A stretch of DNA of 48,143 nucleotides, taken from an uncultured Fibrobacter sp. (GTDB taxonomy: Bacteria; Fibrobacterota; Fibrobacteria; Fibrobacterales; Fibrobacteraceae). Within the stretch, counting starts at the first letter, position 1; the number at the start of each line of letters is the position of its first letter. The notes beneath the pieces were generated by a model. That model did no database searches. It was not told the origin of the DNA and saw only the letters and a list, made by a program, of their open reading frames with translations. The DNA is taken from contig OMSO01000035.1 of the NCBI GenBank assembly GCA_900313675.1, positions 1-48,143 on the forward strand, given 5' to 3'. The position numbers and the translations under genes were made by a program. Shown one piece after another: positions 26,101-33,632 of this stretch.

Positions 26101-26489
26101 CGAGAATTTCTTTGTACCAGCGGATTGCCCGCATTGCCTCCCAGGCCGAGGTGGAAAGCATTTCCCAGGAACTGGAAGACCGCTTTGGCCCGGTGCCTGT
26201 ACCTGCCCAGATGCTCATGAAGGTGACCGAAATCGGTCTTATCGCAGGCGGGCTACGCATTCAGGGACTGCAACAGCGCAAGGGAATCCTGGTGGCGACC
26301 TTTACGGAATTCCCTCCACCAGATACCCGCATACTGGGCGAAATTTCGGGCCGCTGCACTTGCCCCATGCGTTACTTGGGGGCAACGCCCTTGCAGGCGG
26401 TCTTTGAATTGGGAGCCGCTCCGGCCGAAGTTCTGGCCGGGAAAATTCTAGAGATTTTCCGCAGCTTCGCGGACATCCCGAAGTTCTGA
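23151..26489 (+). CDS. mfd: Transcription-repair coupling factor
   Basis: A 1112-residue DNA translocase that removes stalled RNA polymerase and recruits UvrA. Domain order: UvrB-like N-terminal domains (1-~430), RNA-polymerase-interacting CarD-like domain (about 475-560, GDYVAHEDHGVGRYLGL), helicase lobes with Walker A GDVGFGKT (595-602), DEEQ box (DEEQKFGV) and motif VI region (YQMRGRVGRSD), and a C-terminal TRCF domain (about 960-1080). The open frame extends 5' through the tmRNA gene. The true start is ATG 23151, which begins the conserved sequence and sits just behind TATCTTTG. Its last 42 bp overlap the convergent TatD-like gene. Confidence 0.96.
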   Translation: MDSIQEYLQNPVPRTLNLFAEAGDEAVHVNGATIPMAAMMVARRFFTDPGNILVVAKDFKSAEVWMENLQSLVGEDFVRFFPSIGLKPYEQKVPFEGVLEERLRFFKDAGNPEKPLVAVCSLDALLMRLPAPGTLQKNIRSLKVGDVVEPAALRPWFLDHGFVEQPVVSSVGEFSIRGCIVDVNCFLYPHPVRIEFYGDEIESIRTFDIFTQRSIERMDRIELFPMGEFTLPLEEASRMESDTSGLWWQRSRYQELNSSLLDYLPRCSLVFEELSSLAETASRQYLHFEDLFGEQKAARPDTESPEKIWWKFGEISRQFPGKASLDLTRVEAQSNSWYKISATPQDFSSTGTDAVAKQIEEFAATGGEVYVVAPTPGALARLRHVLEGLPVEDYFVGNLTEGFWLTDEKVAFLTETRIFNRHAGKARKRQIAGSVASALMVESLNRGDYVAHEDHGVGRYLGLVRVEVNGGMVDCALLEYSGGDRLKFPVSDLQKIDRLDVSEEEPPKLDKLGGKNWDTVKKRVQKKVVQIARELVELYARRELVEGFGFPPDGKLQQEFEDAFEYEPTPDQVKATEDIKRDMESRRPMDRLVCGDVGFGKTEVAMRAAFKCVCAKKQVAILVPTTILAAQHYENFKERFAAFPVNIALVNRYRTPKEKREVFNGLSEGKVDIVVGTHSLLSEKNHFKDLGLLIVDEEQKFGVKQKEKLREFRLSVDTLSMSATPIPRSLHLSMTGVRDISLINTPPINRLPVETKLLKRDDVILAEAVKDELARGGQVFVVNDRVQSINQLAEEVEAWVPEARVAVAHGQMEDRDLERVMNAFLSKEFDVLVSTSIIESGLDVPNANTIIINNAHHFGISQLYQMRGRVGRSDVLAKAFLVIPAKSEISPESMRRLKALEQYTDLGSGYQLAMRDLEIRGAGNLLGQEQHGFIAEVGFETYIRLVKEAVEELRGGPTDKPIQPRVEIGVDAYLPEDYIQDGLTRISLYQRIARIASQAEVESISQELEDRFGPVPVPAQMLMKVTEIGLIAGGLRIQGLQQRKGILVATFTEFPPPDTRILGEISGRCTCPMRYLGATPLQAVFELGAAPAEVLAGKILEIFRSFADIPKF

Positions 26490-27194
26490 TAGCAGCTTCT
26501 GGGCGATGTCTCCGGTGCTGGGCTTGCCCTCGCTGAAAAATTTCCCTACAAAACTTTCGTCGGCGTCGGTCTCGAACAGCAGAACTTCTTTCGGAAGCTC
26601 CGCCACGGCCATTCGCGAAGACTTCTTGGTGAGGGTGCTGGCATGGACCGAAAGGAGACCGCCCATCTCCAGGATTTGACGGGCGGTGCCGGCATCGCCG
26701 CCGAACCGGTGGAAAATGGGCCGCGGGCCTTCTTTAGTCTTTCCGAAACCCGCCTGTTTCAACAGGGCGATGGCACGTCCATAGTCGCCGACGCAATGGA
26801 TTTGCAAATCCCTCTTCAATTCGAGAGCCAGCTCTGCCTGGAAAGTAAACCACTGCTCCTGCAATTCGCCTACGCCATATTCCGGGAATCTGCGGTCTAG
26901 ACCCGCTTCGCCTACCATGAAACTGCTTTCCCGTTCCAGAATGCGGCGGAGCTCTGCCTTGTGCGGTTCTGTCGCCTGGGCAATTGCCATAGGGTGGATT
27001 CCAAAGGCCAGGTTGCAACCCTTGTTTTTCAGATCCAAATCCTGCCACAGTTCCCACAAGGTTTCCCATTCCCCAGGTTCACAGGCGACGGCGGTGTAGG
27101 CGTAGCCTATTCGGTCCAGTTCCTGGGCGAGTTCCCTTGGATGGGGGAGTCTTGTGATGTGGATATGGTTGTCGTAAGGCGGTTTAAGGGGCAT
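26448..27194 (-). CDS. TatD-family metal-dependent hydrolase
   Basis: A 248-residue TIM-barrel hydrolase. Metal-site signatures: HIH (10-12), GIHP (His67), GEAGLD (Glu96), IHC (His133), FHRFGGD (His162) and FETDAD (Asp210). All are present, so an active phosphoesterase or nuclease (DNA 3'-5' exonuclease or deacylase type) is expected. ATG 27194 starts the conserved barrel; an upstream TTG frame to 27236 looks non-coding. The 3' end overlaps mfd by 42 bp on the opposite strand. It is slightly shorter and more divergent than classical TatD, so the exact substrate is open. Confidence 0.85.
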   Translation of the reverse strand: MPLKPPYDNHIHITRLPHPRELAQELDRIGYAYTAVACEPGEWETLWELWQDLDLKNKGCNLAFGIHPMAIAQATEPHKAELRRILERESSFMVGEAGLDRRFPEYGVGELQEQWFTFQAELALELKRDLQIHCVGDYGRAIALLKQAGFGKTKEGPRPIFHRFGGDAGTARQILEMGGLLSVHASTLTKKSSRMAVAELPKEVLLFETDADESFVGKFFSEGKPSTGDIAQKLLSELRDVREAAENL

Positions 27195-27319
27195 TTGGAC
27201 CTGTTTTTTGAACCAAAATAAAAAGAATTTCAACAAAAATCAAAAAATGCTTGTTTTTTCAGAAAAAAAAGCCTAGTTTATGGCTACGGCATCCGCCGGA
27301 AACAAGTTTGAACCCCAAG

Positions 27320-27334
27320 AGCCGCCAGGCGGCT
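27320..27334. promoter_or_regulatory. Perfect GC hairpin in the leader of the 65-aa gene
   Basis: AGCCGCC-A-GGCGGCT (7-bp arms) lies 7 nt before an AAAGGAGA ribosome-binding site (about 27339-27346) and 16 nt before the ATG at 27351. It could tune translation; no protein partner can be named. Confidence 0.4.
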
Positions 27335-27350
27335 GCCAAAAGGAGATTAT

Positions 27351-27548
27351 ATGCGCGACCTGATAGAAAAGGTTTTGAAGAAAGGGCTTTCCGTTTCTTT
27401 TTCTGAAGAGGGTGGTTTTGCGGTTATCCGTATTTGTAAGGGAAGTGACGTGGTGGCCAGTTGCAGTCTCGGTTCTGCGGATTTCCGCGCCTCGGTAGAA
27501 GACAGCCTCCAGTCTCTGTTGCTGGACCTGGACCGAAAGGGCGTTTAA
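27351..27548 (+). CDS. Small hypothetical protein (65 aa)
   Basis: This 65-residue acidic protein (RDLIEKVLKKGLSVSFSEEGG...SLQSLLLDLDRKGV) is not recognised. It has no signal peptide or membrane segment; its pattern suggests a short alpha/beta fold. It is credible because of a strong Shine-Dalgarno site (AAAGGAGA, 4-5 nt before ATG) and coding-like composition. It stands alone between the divergent TatD-like gene and the convergent porin-like gene. A 7-bp repeat array begins 2 nt after its stop. Confidence 0.65.
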   Translation: MRDLIEKVLKKGLSVSFSEEGGFAVIRICKGSDVVASCSLGSADFRASVEDSLQSLLLDLDRKGV

Positions 27549-27549
27549 T

Positions 27550-27605
27550 AATTCAGAATTCGGAGTTCGGATTTCGGAGTTTGGATTTCGGAATTTGAGA
27601 TTCAA
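27550..27605. repeat. Eight-unit heptamer array (AKTTCGG family)
   Basis: Eight consecutive 7-bp units without indels; the best-conserved are AATTCGG, AGTTCGG and ATTTCGG. It starts right behind the stop of the 65-aa gene, upstream of a separate terminator. Confidence 0.8.
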
Positions 27606-27628
27606 ATACAATAGTTCCTAAATGAAAA

Positions 27629-27656
27629 AAAGTCCTGCGGAATTCCGCGGGACTTT
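27629..27656 (-). terminator. Terminator of the porin-like gene (usable in both directions)
   Basis: 12-bp stem with one G-U: AAAGTCCTGCGG, loop AATT, CCGCGGGACTTT. On the minus strand it is followed by a T-run (the TTTTTTT at 27624-27630), 23 bp after the stop of the porin-like gene. Confidence 0.8.
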
Positions 27657-27678
27657 CTAATTGTAGAAAAAGGTTGTC

Positions 27679-29172
27679 CTAGTTTATACGGCCAACCAAG
27701 TTGCCGGAGAGCATGAAGTCACGAGAGCTGCCGTAGCTGTGGAAGCCGGCGGACAGACTGAAGCGGTCCGTGAAGGCCTTTTCCAGGTAGAGGGCTCCCA
27801 GCACGTCCTTCACGTTCTTGGTCTTGAAGCTCTGGTATTCCGGGTGCTCATGACGGTCGCCGATGTATTCAGCTTCCAGGATGATGCGGTCCACCACCGG
27901 GGTGAAGAAGGCAAAGCCGCCAGTTACGGGGATAACCATGTCTTCATTGGGGTCGATGTTCATCAAGGCTGCTTCGGCGAAGATGTTCATGTGCTTGCGG
28001 ATAATGGGCAGGTTAGCCTTTAAGGAAGCATTGTGTTTGATTTCGGCATCGGAATCGTAGACCACGTCGAACACGTTGGCACGGTAGGCCAGCTGCACAT
28101 TCAAGTCGCTGAGGCCTTCCAGACCGTGGAAGTTGAATGCGGCACGGACGTCGCCCTTGTTCAGGTGAGGGGCCGTGCTGATGAGAGAGACGAAGAAGTC
28201 CATGTTTTCAGTAGGGGTGAAACCGAACTGCAACTGGTTTTCAGAACGCTGGGTGGACATGAATCCAGCCAGGTAACCATCGATGTAGCCGCCGAAATAG
28301 TCACCGTTCTTGTCGGTGTTGTCCCAACGACCGACCTTGAAGCTCAGGTGTTCCGTTTCCTGGTAGGCCCAGGCTTCATCAAGCTCGAAATAATCGCTGA
28401 CTTCTTTATAGTCGTCGTTGCGGATTTTTTCGCGTTTTTGGCGTTTGGTCTCGTAGTCGTCAACAGACTTTTCCAGGTCGCCAGGGTGCAGGGAAATTCC
28501 CAACTTACCCTTGAAGTCATCGCCTTCGGCCAAGATAGCGAAATTGGCTTCGCCATTCCAGGTTTCCAGGTTGTCGCCGTTTTCGTCGTCTTCGGTGTTC
28601 CAGAAGACCTTGCCTGCTTCCAATTCGAAATCAGCCATCACGTCGAAGGAGAGCTTCTGGGTTTCGAACATGGCATTGTCGATCATCTTTTTCTTTTTGC
28701 GTTTTTTCTTGGCCGGAGCCTTGGCTTCTTTTGTAGGAGCGGCAGCGGCAACAAAGCCGGTGGTGTCGTCTTCGGCGACAGCGGCGGCCTTGGCTGTGTC
28801 GGCAGGTGCAACTGCACTATCAGCCGGGGCTGCGGCTACTTCTTCGGCCGGGGCTGCGGCGGCAGCGCTGTCGGCAGGAGCGGCTTCAGCGGCCTGGGCT
28901 TCTGCAGCAGGAGCGGCTTCAGCGGCAGGTGCTGCTTGTTCTGCCGGTGCGGCGGCTTCGGGTGCTGCGGCTTGTTCCGCGGTGGCTTCTGCTGCCGGTG
29001 CAGCCTGTTCGGCGGCAGGTGCTGCCTGTTCGGTTGCTGCAGGGGCTGCGGCTTCGGCGGCCGGTGCGGCTTGTTCAGCCGGGGCTGCAGGCTGCTGTGC
29101 GGCAGGTGCTGCTTCGGGAGCGGCAAAAACGGATGCCGCCAGCACGCAGGACAATAGAATCATTTTTTTCAT
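27679..29172 (-). CDS. Outer-membrane porin-like beta-barrel protein with Ala/Pro-rich N-terminal region
   Basis: A 497-residue exported protein. Signal peptide MKKMILLSCVLAASVFA is followed by about 130 residues of irregular A-P-A-E-Q / A-A-P-A repeats (peptidoglycan- or envelope-spanning type linker) and a basic patch (KKKRKKKK). A roughly 320-residue barrel-like region then has alternating aromatic/hydrophilic strands (GKVFWNTEDDENGDN..., SLSAGFHSYGSSRDFMLSGNLVGRIN). The family is not identified with certainty; it resembles abundant Fibrobacter outer-membrane barrels. The start is set by AAAGGAGA ten nt before ATG 29172; TAAAATTC further upstream may be the promoter. It is monocistronic with a good terminator. 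A porin or substrate-binding role is inferred. Confidence 0.75.
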   Translation of the reverse strand: MKKMILLSCVLAASVFAAPEAAPAAQQPAAPAEQAAPAAEAAAPAATEQAAPAAEQAAPAAEATAEQAAAPEAAAPAEQAAPAAEAAPAAEAQAAEAAPADSAAAAAPAEEVAAAPADSAVAPADTAKAAAVAEDDTTGFVAAAAPTKEAKAPAKKKRKKKKMIDNAMFETQKLSFDVMADFELEAGKVFWNTEDDENGDNLETWNGEANFAILAEGDDFKGKLGISLHPGDLEKSVDDYETKRQKREKIRNDDYKEVSDYFELDEAWAYQETEHLSFKVGRWDNTDKNGDYFGGYIDGYLAGFMSTQRSENQLQFGFTPTENMDFFVSLISTAPHLNKGDVRAAFNFHGLEGLSDLNVQLAYRANVFDVVYDSDAEIKHNASLKANLPIIRKHMNIFAEAALMNIDPNEDMVIPVTGGFAFFTPVVDRIILEAEYIGDRHEHPEYQSFKTKNVKDVLGALYLEKAFTDRFSLSAGFHSYGSSRDFMLSGNLVGRIN

Positions 29173-29263
29173 GAAAAAGAATCTCCTTTCAATATTCAAT
29201 ATGCGTGAATTTTAGAAAAAAAATAGGGCTTTGGGGCTTGTAAAAACTGATTTTCTTAAAAAA

Positions 29264-30370
29264 ATGTTATGTTATAGTCAAACGAGGTTTATTTTGAAGA
29301 AAATTATAGTGTTTCTGCTCTTGTCCCTTGCGGTAGCTGTTTGTTCTCAAGAAACTTTGCCCGTCTACAAGATGGTCAAGGGAAAAATCAACGAAGATGC
29401 TCCTGTGGGCGAACTGAATCGTTCGGACTGGATCAAGGAGTTGCCGATTCCTCAGGTGAAGGTCAAGAAGGTTTCCTGGGTCAAGGAAACGGTGCAGGTG
29501 AAGGACAAAAAGGGAAAGGTGGTCAAGGATAAGAAAGGAAAACCCAAGACCAAGGTCAAAAAGAAAAAAGTGGTGAAATACGTGATGGAGGACCCCAAGG
29601 AACCTCCCAAGTTCGTTCCCATTGACTGCAAGATTGGACAAGTCTATGCCAGGCGTTCGGAACTGGCCCGCTTCCAGCAGGAATCCATGGATTTAAGTGG
29701 AGAGTATGCCTCTACTACCGGTAGCCTGTTCCTGAAAAAATCTCCCAATAATCCTGGCAAGTTTACCGTGACCATCCAGAACGGCCCTTTGGGAGACCGC
29801 GCCGAAATAGAGGCCAGCGACATCCCTATGGAGGAGTCCACCAACGGCGGGCGGCTCTCTTACAAGGAGGAGGGCTGCTCTTTGGATATTAGCATTCTGA
29901 ACCGTAAGGTGAAAGTGGCTCAGCGGGGGTGTGTGGACTACAATTCTGGGAGTTTTACGCTGGCAGGGGAGTACAATACGTACAAAGGAAACACCCGTCG
30001 GGTAGAGGTGTTTGCCATGCCGGAACAGACCTTCAAGTTCAAGAAGTATTTCTGGTGCGGTAGCGGCTTTGATTCTTGCGAAAAGGTCAAGGACGACAAC
30101 GGCACCGTCTATATCACCTGGAGCAAGGACGGCAAGGGCTTTATCGAGCGCAAAGCAGGCGAAGATGTCCACGTGTACCGCCCCTTCGAACACATGATTC
30201 CCCGCAAGCGGGATTTCTACAAAGGCGAAAAGCCCGTGGTTATCAAGACCAAGCGTACGGACATGGCGGGGGAGTGGATGATTTGGTACTTCTATGCCAA
30301 GGCGGAACGCCTCAAGATGGTCCGGGCCGGAATGAACGAAGAAACGGCCTACATGGAAATATATGAGTAG
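29264..30370 (+). CDS. Secreted protein of unknown function
   Basis: A 368-residue protein with a signal peptide (hydrophobic core IIVFLLLSLAVAVCS), a Lys-rich segment (VKDKKGKVVKDKKGKPKTKVKKKKVV, about 80-110 from the ATG, shown here in part), and a C-terminal beta-rich domain with four spaced cysteines. No family is recognised. Two starts compete: ATG 29264 and TTG 29294. The TTG has GAGG 6-7 nt upstream and would give a cleaner signal peptide (KKIIVFLLL...). It is divergent from the porin-like gene. The TAG stop at 30368-30370 lies inside a GTGAGTT heptamer array, so the last codons belong to the repeat. Confidence 0.6.
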   Translation: MLCYSQTRFILKKIIVFLLLSLAVAVCSQETLPVYKMVKGKINEDAPVGELNRSDWIKELPIPQVKVKKVSWVKETVQVKDKKGKVVKDKKGKPKTKVKKKKVVKYVMEDPKEPPKFVPIDCKIGQVYARRSELARFQQESMDLSGEYASTTGSLFLKKSPNNPGKFTVTIQNGPLGDRAEIEASDIPMEESTNGGRLSYKEEGCSLDISILNRKVKVAQRGCVDYNSGSFTLAGEYNTYKGNTRRVEVFAMPEQTFKFKKYFWCGSGFDSCEKVKDDNGTVYITWSKDGKGFIERKAGEDVHVYRPFEHMIPRKRDFYKGEKPVVIKTKRTDMAGEWMIWYFYAKAERLKMVRAGMNEETAYMEIYE

Positions 30371-30478
30371 TGAGTTGTGAGTGGTGAGTTGTGAGTAGTG
30401 AGTTATGGGTTTTGGTGAATAAACTCTTGAATTTTACAATGCTCGTAACTGAAAACTGACAACTGTCGGGCTTCGCCC
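30363..30478. repeat. Heptamer arrays (GTGAGTT / AACTGAC) plus GC hairpin
   Basis: Left array 30363-30411: seven 7-bp units (ATGAGTA, GTGAGTT, GTGAGTG and so on), beginning inside the upstream gene with its TAG. Right array 30447-30467: AACTGAA, AACTGAC, AACTGTC, roughly complementary to the left units. A GGGC-TTC-GCCC hairpin follows at 30468-30478. This is the same layout as at 9350-9448 and 44217-44317. Confidence 0.75.
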
Positions 30479-30501
30479 TGCCGACCATCGGCCTATTTTT
30501 T

Positions 30502-30509
30502 TATCTTTG
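30502..30509 (+). promoter_or_regulatory. -7-like promoter element of cimA-hisD
   Basis: TATCTTTG, an exact TAnnTTTG match, lies exactly 5 nt before the ATG at 30515 with no ribosome-binding site. A leaderless mRNA is likely. Confidence 0.5.
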
Positions 30510-30514
30510 GTCGT

Positions 30515-32245
30515 ATGAAAGTTTTTTTGTACGACACGACCCTCCGCGACGGTAACCAGGATAGGAAAATCAGTTTGTCCCTGGCGGACAAGTTGCAGAT
30601 AGCAAGGCTCCTGGACAGTTTCGGTTTTGACTACATCGAAGGTGGCTGGCCAAACCCTAGCAACCCTACCGACGAAGAATTTTTCCAGAAAATTAAAGAG
30701 GTGAAGCTGAAACACGCAAAGATTGCGGCTTTCGGCTCCACCCGCCGCCCCAAGGTGCTGCCCGAAAAGGACCCGCTGCTGCAGGCCCTGGTAAAGTCCG
30801 GCGCTCCCGTAAAGACCATTTTCGGCAAGAGCTGGGACTTGCATGTGACCGACGTTATCCGCACCACCCTGGAAGAAAACCTGGACATGATCGAGTCTTC
30901 GGTGGCATACCTCAAGGAACATTCCGAAGAGGTCATCTACGATGCGGAACATTTCTTTGACGGCTACAAGGCGAATCCGGAATATGCCGTCGAGACCCTC
31001 CGTGCGGCAGAAAAGGGCCATGCGGACTGCATCGTGCTTTGCGATACCAATGGCGGAACCATGCCTTGGGAACTGAAAAGCATTATCAAGGAAGTGAAAA
31101 AGCATATTTCCACACCTCTCGGGATCCACGTTCACGATGATTCTGGACTTGCGGTGTGCAACAGCCTTTATGCCGTCAAGAACGGTGCCGTGATGGTACA
31201 GGGCGTAGTGAACGGCTTTGGTGAACGCTGCGGAAACGCGAACCTCACCACCATTGCTGCAGACCTGCATTTCAAGATGGACGCAAAGTTCTTTGCGGCC
31301 AAGAAGATTGCAAGGCTCCGTCAGTTGAGTAGCAGCATCGACCAGATTGTGAACCTGCCCAGCGATCCTCATGCCCCGTACGTAGGCGATGCTGCCTTTG
31401 CCCACAAGGGCGGAGCCCACATCGATGGCGTGATGAAGGTGAGCCGTAGTTTTGAGCATGTCGACCCCCATGCCGTGGGCAACGACCGCGTGTTTGTGAC
31501 CAGCGACCAAGCGGGAGGCTCTCTCGTTGTGGAAAAGCTCAAGGCTATCAAGCCGGGTATCGACAAGAAGGACCCTGTAGTAGGCAAACTTCTTACGCTC
31601 ATTAAGGAACGTGAAAACGCTGGCTGGCATTTCGATTCTGCTGAGGCCAGTTTTAAGCTGTTGGTTTACCGCCATCTGGGTATGGTGCAGGAGCCTTTCA
31701 AGGTGCTGGGCTACCGTGTCATCGAAGACAAGACCACTCAGGGCGTGTCCGTTTCGCAGGCGACGGTCAAGCTCCAGATTGGCGACAAGATCAGCCACCA
31801 GGTGAGCGAAGGCGATGGCCCGGTGAACGCCCTGGATGCGGCTCTCCGCAAGGCTCTGCTCCCGTTCTTCCCGAATATGGCGAAAGTCCGCCTGGACGAC
31901 TTCAAGGTCCGTGTGCTGGGTAGCAATGTCGCTTCTGACGCCACGGTCCGCGTGTGGACCACCTTCGGTGACGAGAAGGGCTACTGGAACGTGGTGGGTG
32001 TTTCCAGCAACATCATCGAAGCGTCCTGGATGGCGTTCGTAGATGGACTTACCTACAAGATTTTGTTGGACGAGAAAGTCATTGAAAAGCCCTACAAGCA
32101 TATCGATGTGAAACCGATTGCGGCCGCGGAGCAGGCAAGTGCCGTGACGAAAGAAGAACCCGCTTCGGCGAAAGTCAAGAAGTTGAGCGCCCGCAAGGTT
32201 CGGAACCTGGCCGACATCACTCGTTCTGCGAAGAAGAGGAAGTAG
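30515..32245 (+). CDS. cimA: (R)-citramalate synthase
   Basis: A 576-residue enzyme condensing acetyl-CoA and pyruvate to (R)-citramalate, the threonine-independent entry to isoleucine. The DRE-TIM barrel is N-terminal, with DTTLRDGNQ (7-15), EGGWPNPSNPTDEEFF (typical of the citramalate synthase branch rather than LeuA) and HVHDDSG. The C-terminal LeuA-type allosteric domain spans about 430-530. The last ~35 residues are Ala/Lys-rich (SAKVKKLSARK...SAKKRK), a basic tail beyond the usual end. hisD follows after 3 bp, so an amino-acid biosynthesis operon is likely, led by TATCTTTG 5 nt before the start codon. A 2-isopropylmalate synthase is the alternative but fits less well. Confidence 0.9.
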   Translation: MKVFLYDTTLRDGNQDRKISLSLADKLQIARLLDSFGFDYIEGGWPNPSNPTDEEFFQKIKEVKLKHAKIAAFGSTRRPKVLPEKDPLLQALVKSGAPVKTIFGKSWDLHVTDVIRTTLEENLDMIESSVAYLKEHSEEVIYDAEHFFDGYKANPEYAVETLRAAEKGHADCIVLCDTNGGTMPWELKSIIKEVKKHISTPLGIHVHDDSGLAVCNSLYAVKNGAVMVQGVVNGFGERCGNANLTTIAADLHFKMDAKFFAAKKIARLRQLSSSIDQIVNLPSDPHAPYVGDAAFAHKGGAHIDGVMKVSRSFEHVDPHAVGNDRVFVTSDQAGGSLVVEKLKAIKPGIDKKDPVVGKLLTLIKERENAGWHFDSAEASFKLLVYRHLGMVQEPFKVLGYRVIEDKTTQGVSVSQATVKLQIGDKISHQVSEGDGPVNALDAALRKALLPFFPNMAKVRLDDFKVRVLGSNVASDATVRVWTTFGDEKGYWNVVGVSSNIIEASWMAFVDGLTYKILLDEKVIEKPYKHIDVKPIAAAEQASAVTKEEPASAKVKKLSARKVRNLADITRSAKKRK

Positions 32246-32248
32246 TTT

Positions 32249-33538
32249 ATGCAAATCGTAAAAGTCACTCCGAAATCTGCTGAAATTGAACGCATTTGCG
32301 GGCGCGAAGTCGCCCCGAGCAAGGAAATTCACGACAAGGTGATGCAGATCCTTGCCGACATCAAGAAGGGTGGCATCGCGAAGGCGACGGAATACGCCCA
32401 GAAGTTCGACGGCCTCAAGGGCAAGAACATCCGCGTGCCGGTATCGGCCATCGCGAAGTCTGCCGCCAAGTGCCCGAAGGAACTGCAGAAGGCCCTGAAG
32501 CAGGCCGTCAAGAACGTCCGCGATTTTCACCAGAACCAGATGGAAGAATCCTGGCTCATGGAAGGGAAGGACGGCGTGGTTCTGGGCCAGCGCATTCGTC
32601 CGATGAAGCGCGTGGGTCTCTATGTGCCGGGTGGTGCAGGCATTTACCCGAGTACCGTGATTATGAATGCCGTGCCGGCTCTGGTGGCGGGCGTTCAGGA
32701 TATCGTGGTCGTGACCCCGATCAAGGGCGAAATCAACCGCGCTGTGGCCTTCGTGTTGCAGGAACTCGGCATTGAAGAAGTTTACCACATTGGTGGCGCT
32801 CAGGCTATCGGCCTGCTCGCTTACGGTGCCAAGGATGCCAAGGGCAAGACCGTCGTGGAACGCGTCGACAAGATTGTGGGCCCTGGCAACGTGTTTGCCG
32901 CTATCGCCAAGAAGGAAGTTTTTGGCGTCGTGGATATCGACATGGTGGCAGGCCCCAGCGAAGTGCTGGTGATGGCGGACAATACCTGTGACCCGGACTT
33001 TGTGGCGGCGGACCTTTTGAGCCAGGCGGAACACGGTTCCGGCTTCGAGGCGGCCATCTGCATTACCGACAATATGGAAACCGCCCAGATGATTAGCGCC
33101 TGCGTGGATATCCAGGTGGAAAATTCCCCGAAGCGTGAACTCCTCGAGAAAGTGCTCGGCAACTTCGGACGCATCCTGGTGGTTAAAGACTGGTTCGACG
33201 GCGTGGAAATCGCGAACCGCATCGCTCCGGAACATCTGGAAGTGATGACCGCCGAAGCCGAATCCATGGCGGCGCAGATCGAAAACGCGGGTGCCGTGTT
33301 TATCGGCCCCTGGTCCTCTGAGCCGGTGGGCGACTACTTTGCGGGCCCGAACCACGTGCTGCCGACGAACGGCACGGGCCGCTTCTTCAGCCCGCTGGGC
33401 GTGTACGACTTCCTGAAGCGCATGAGCATCATCCGCTACAGCGAGAAGGCCATCAAGAAGAACGCGAAGGCCATTGCCGCCGTCGCCACCGAAGAAGGCT
33501 TTATCCACCACGCTGCCGCGGTGCTTAAGAGACTGTAA
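32249..33538 (+). CDS. hisD: Histidinol dehydrogenase
   Basis: A 429-residue enzyme carrying out the last two oxidations of histidine synthesis (L-histidinol to L-histidine), Zn- and NAD-dependent. Family segments are clear: VGLYVPGGAGIYPSTVIMN, VYHIGGAQAIGLLAYG, KIVGPGN, SEVLVMAD, the region DLLSQAEHGSG with Gln and His, and GPNHVLPTNGTGRFFSPL near the C-terminal active-site residues. Length is normal. It lies 3 bp downstream of cimA and is probably co-transcribed. No other his genes are present, so the pathway is scattered in this genome. The codons are rich in G/C at third positions, as in cimA. Confidence 0.96.
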   Translation: MQIVKVTPKSAEIERICGREVAPSKEIHDKVMQILADIKKGGIAKATEYAQKFDGLKGKNIRVPVSAIAKSAAKCPKELQKALKQAVKNVRDFHQNQMEESWLMEGKDGVVLGQRIRPMKRVGLYVPGGAGIYPSTVIMNAVPALVAGVQDIVVVTPIKGEINRAVAFVLQELGIEEVYHIGGAQAIGLLAYGAKDAKGKTVVERVDKIVGPGNVFAAIAKKEVFGVVDIDMVAGPSEVLVMADNTCDPDFVAADLLSQAEHGSGFEAAICITDNMETAQMISACVDIQVENSPKRELLEKVLGNFGRILVVKDWFDGVEIANRIAPEHLEVMTAEAESMAAQIENAGAVFIGPWSSEPVGDYFAGPNHVLPTNGTGRFFSPLGVYDFLKRMSIIRYSEKAIKKNAKAIAAVATEEGFIHHAAAVLKRL

Positions 33539-33556
33539 AGAGTCTGTGAGCAACAA

Positions 33557-33578
33557 ACGCCTCGTATTAACGAGGCGT
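33557..33578. terminator. Hairpin between hisD and the GGDEF gene
   Basis: 8-bp perfect stem ACGCCTCG, loop TATTAA, CGAGGCGT, between two convergent genes. There is no T-tract on either side, so termination is only presumed. Confidence 0.45.
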
Positions 33579-33632
33579 GGTTGCGAGAGGGCTGGCCGGT
33601 GGTAAGAATCAATATGCTTTCAGCCAGCCCGG

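Noticed and set aside
28033..29157. Long open frame antisense to the porin-like gene (Gly/Cys-rich)
   Set aside because: Complement of the Ala/Pro-repeat coding region; composition artefact.
30434..33556. 1040-codon open frame antisense to cimA-hisD
   Set aside because: It mirrors the codon bias of the two sense genes, which are clear family members; its translation is His-rich and unlike any protein family.
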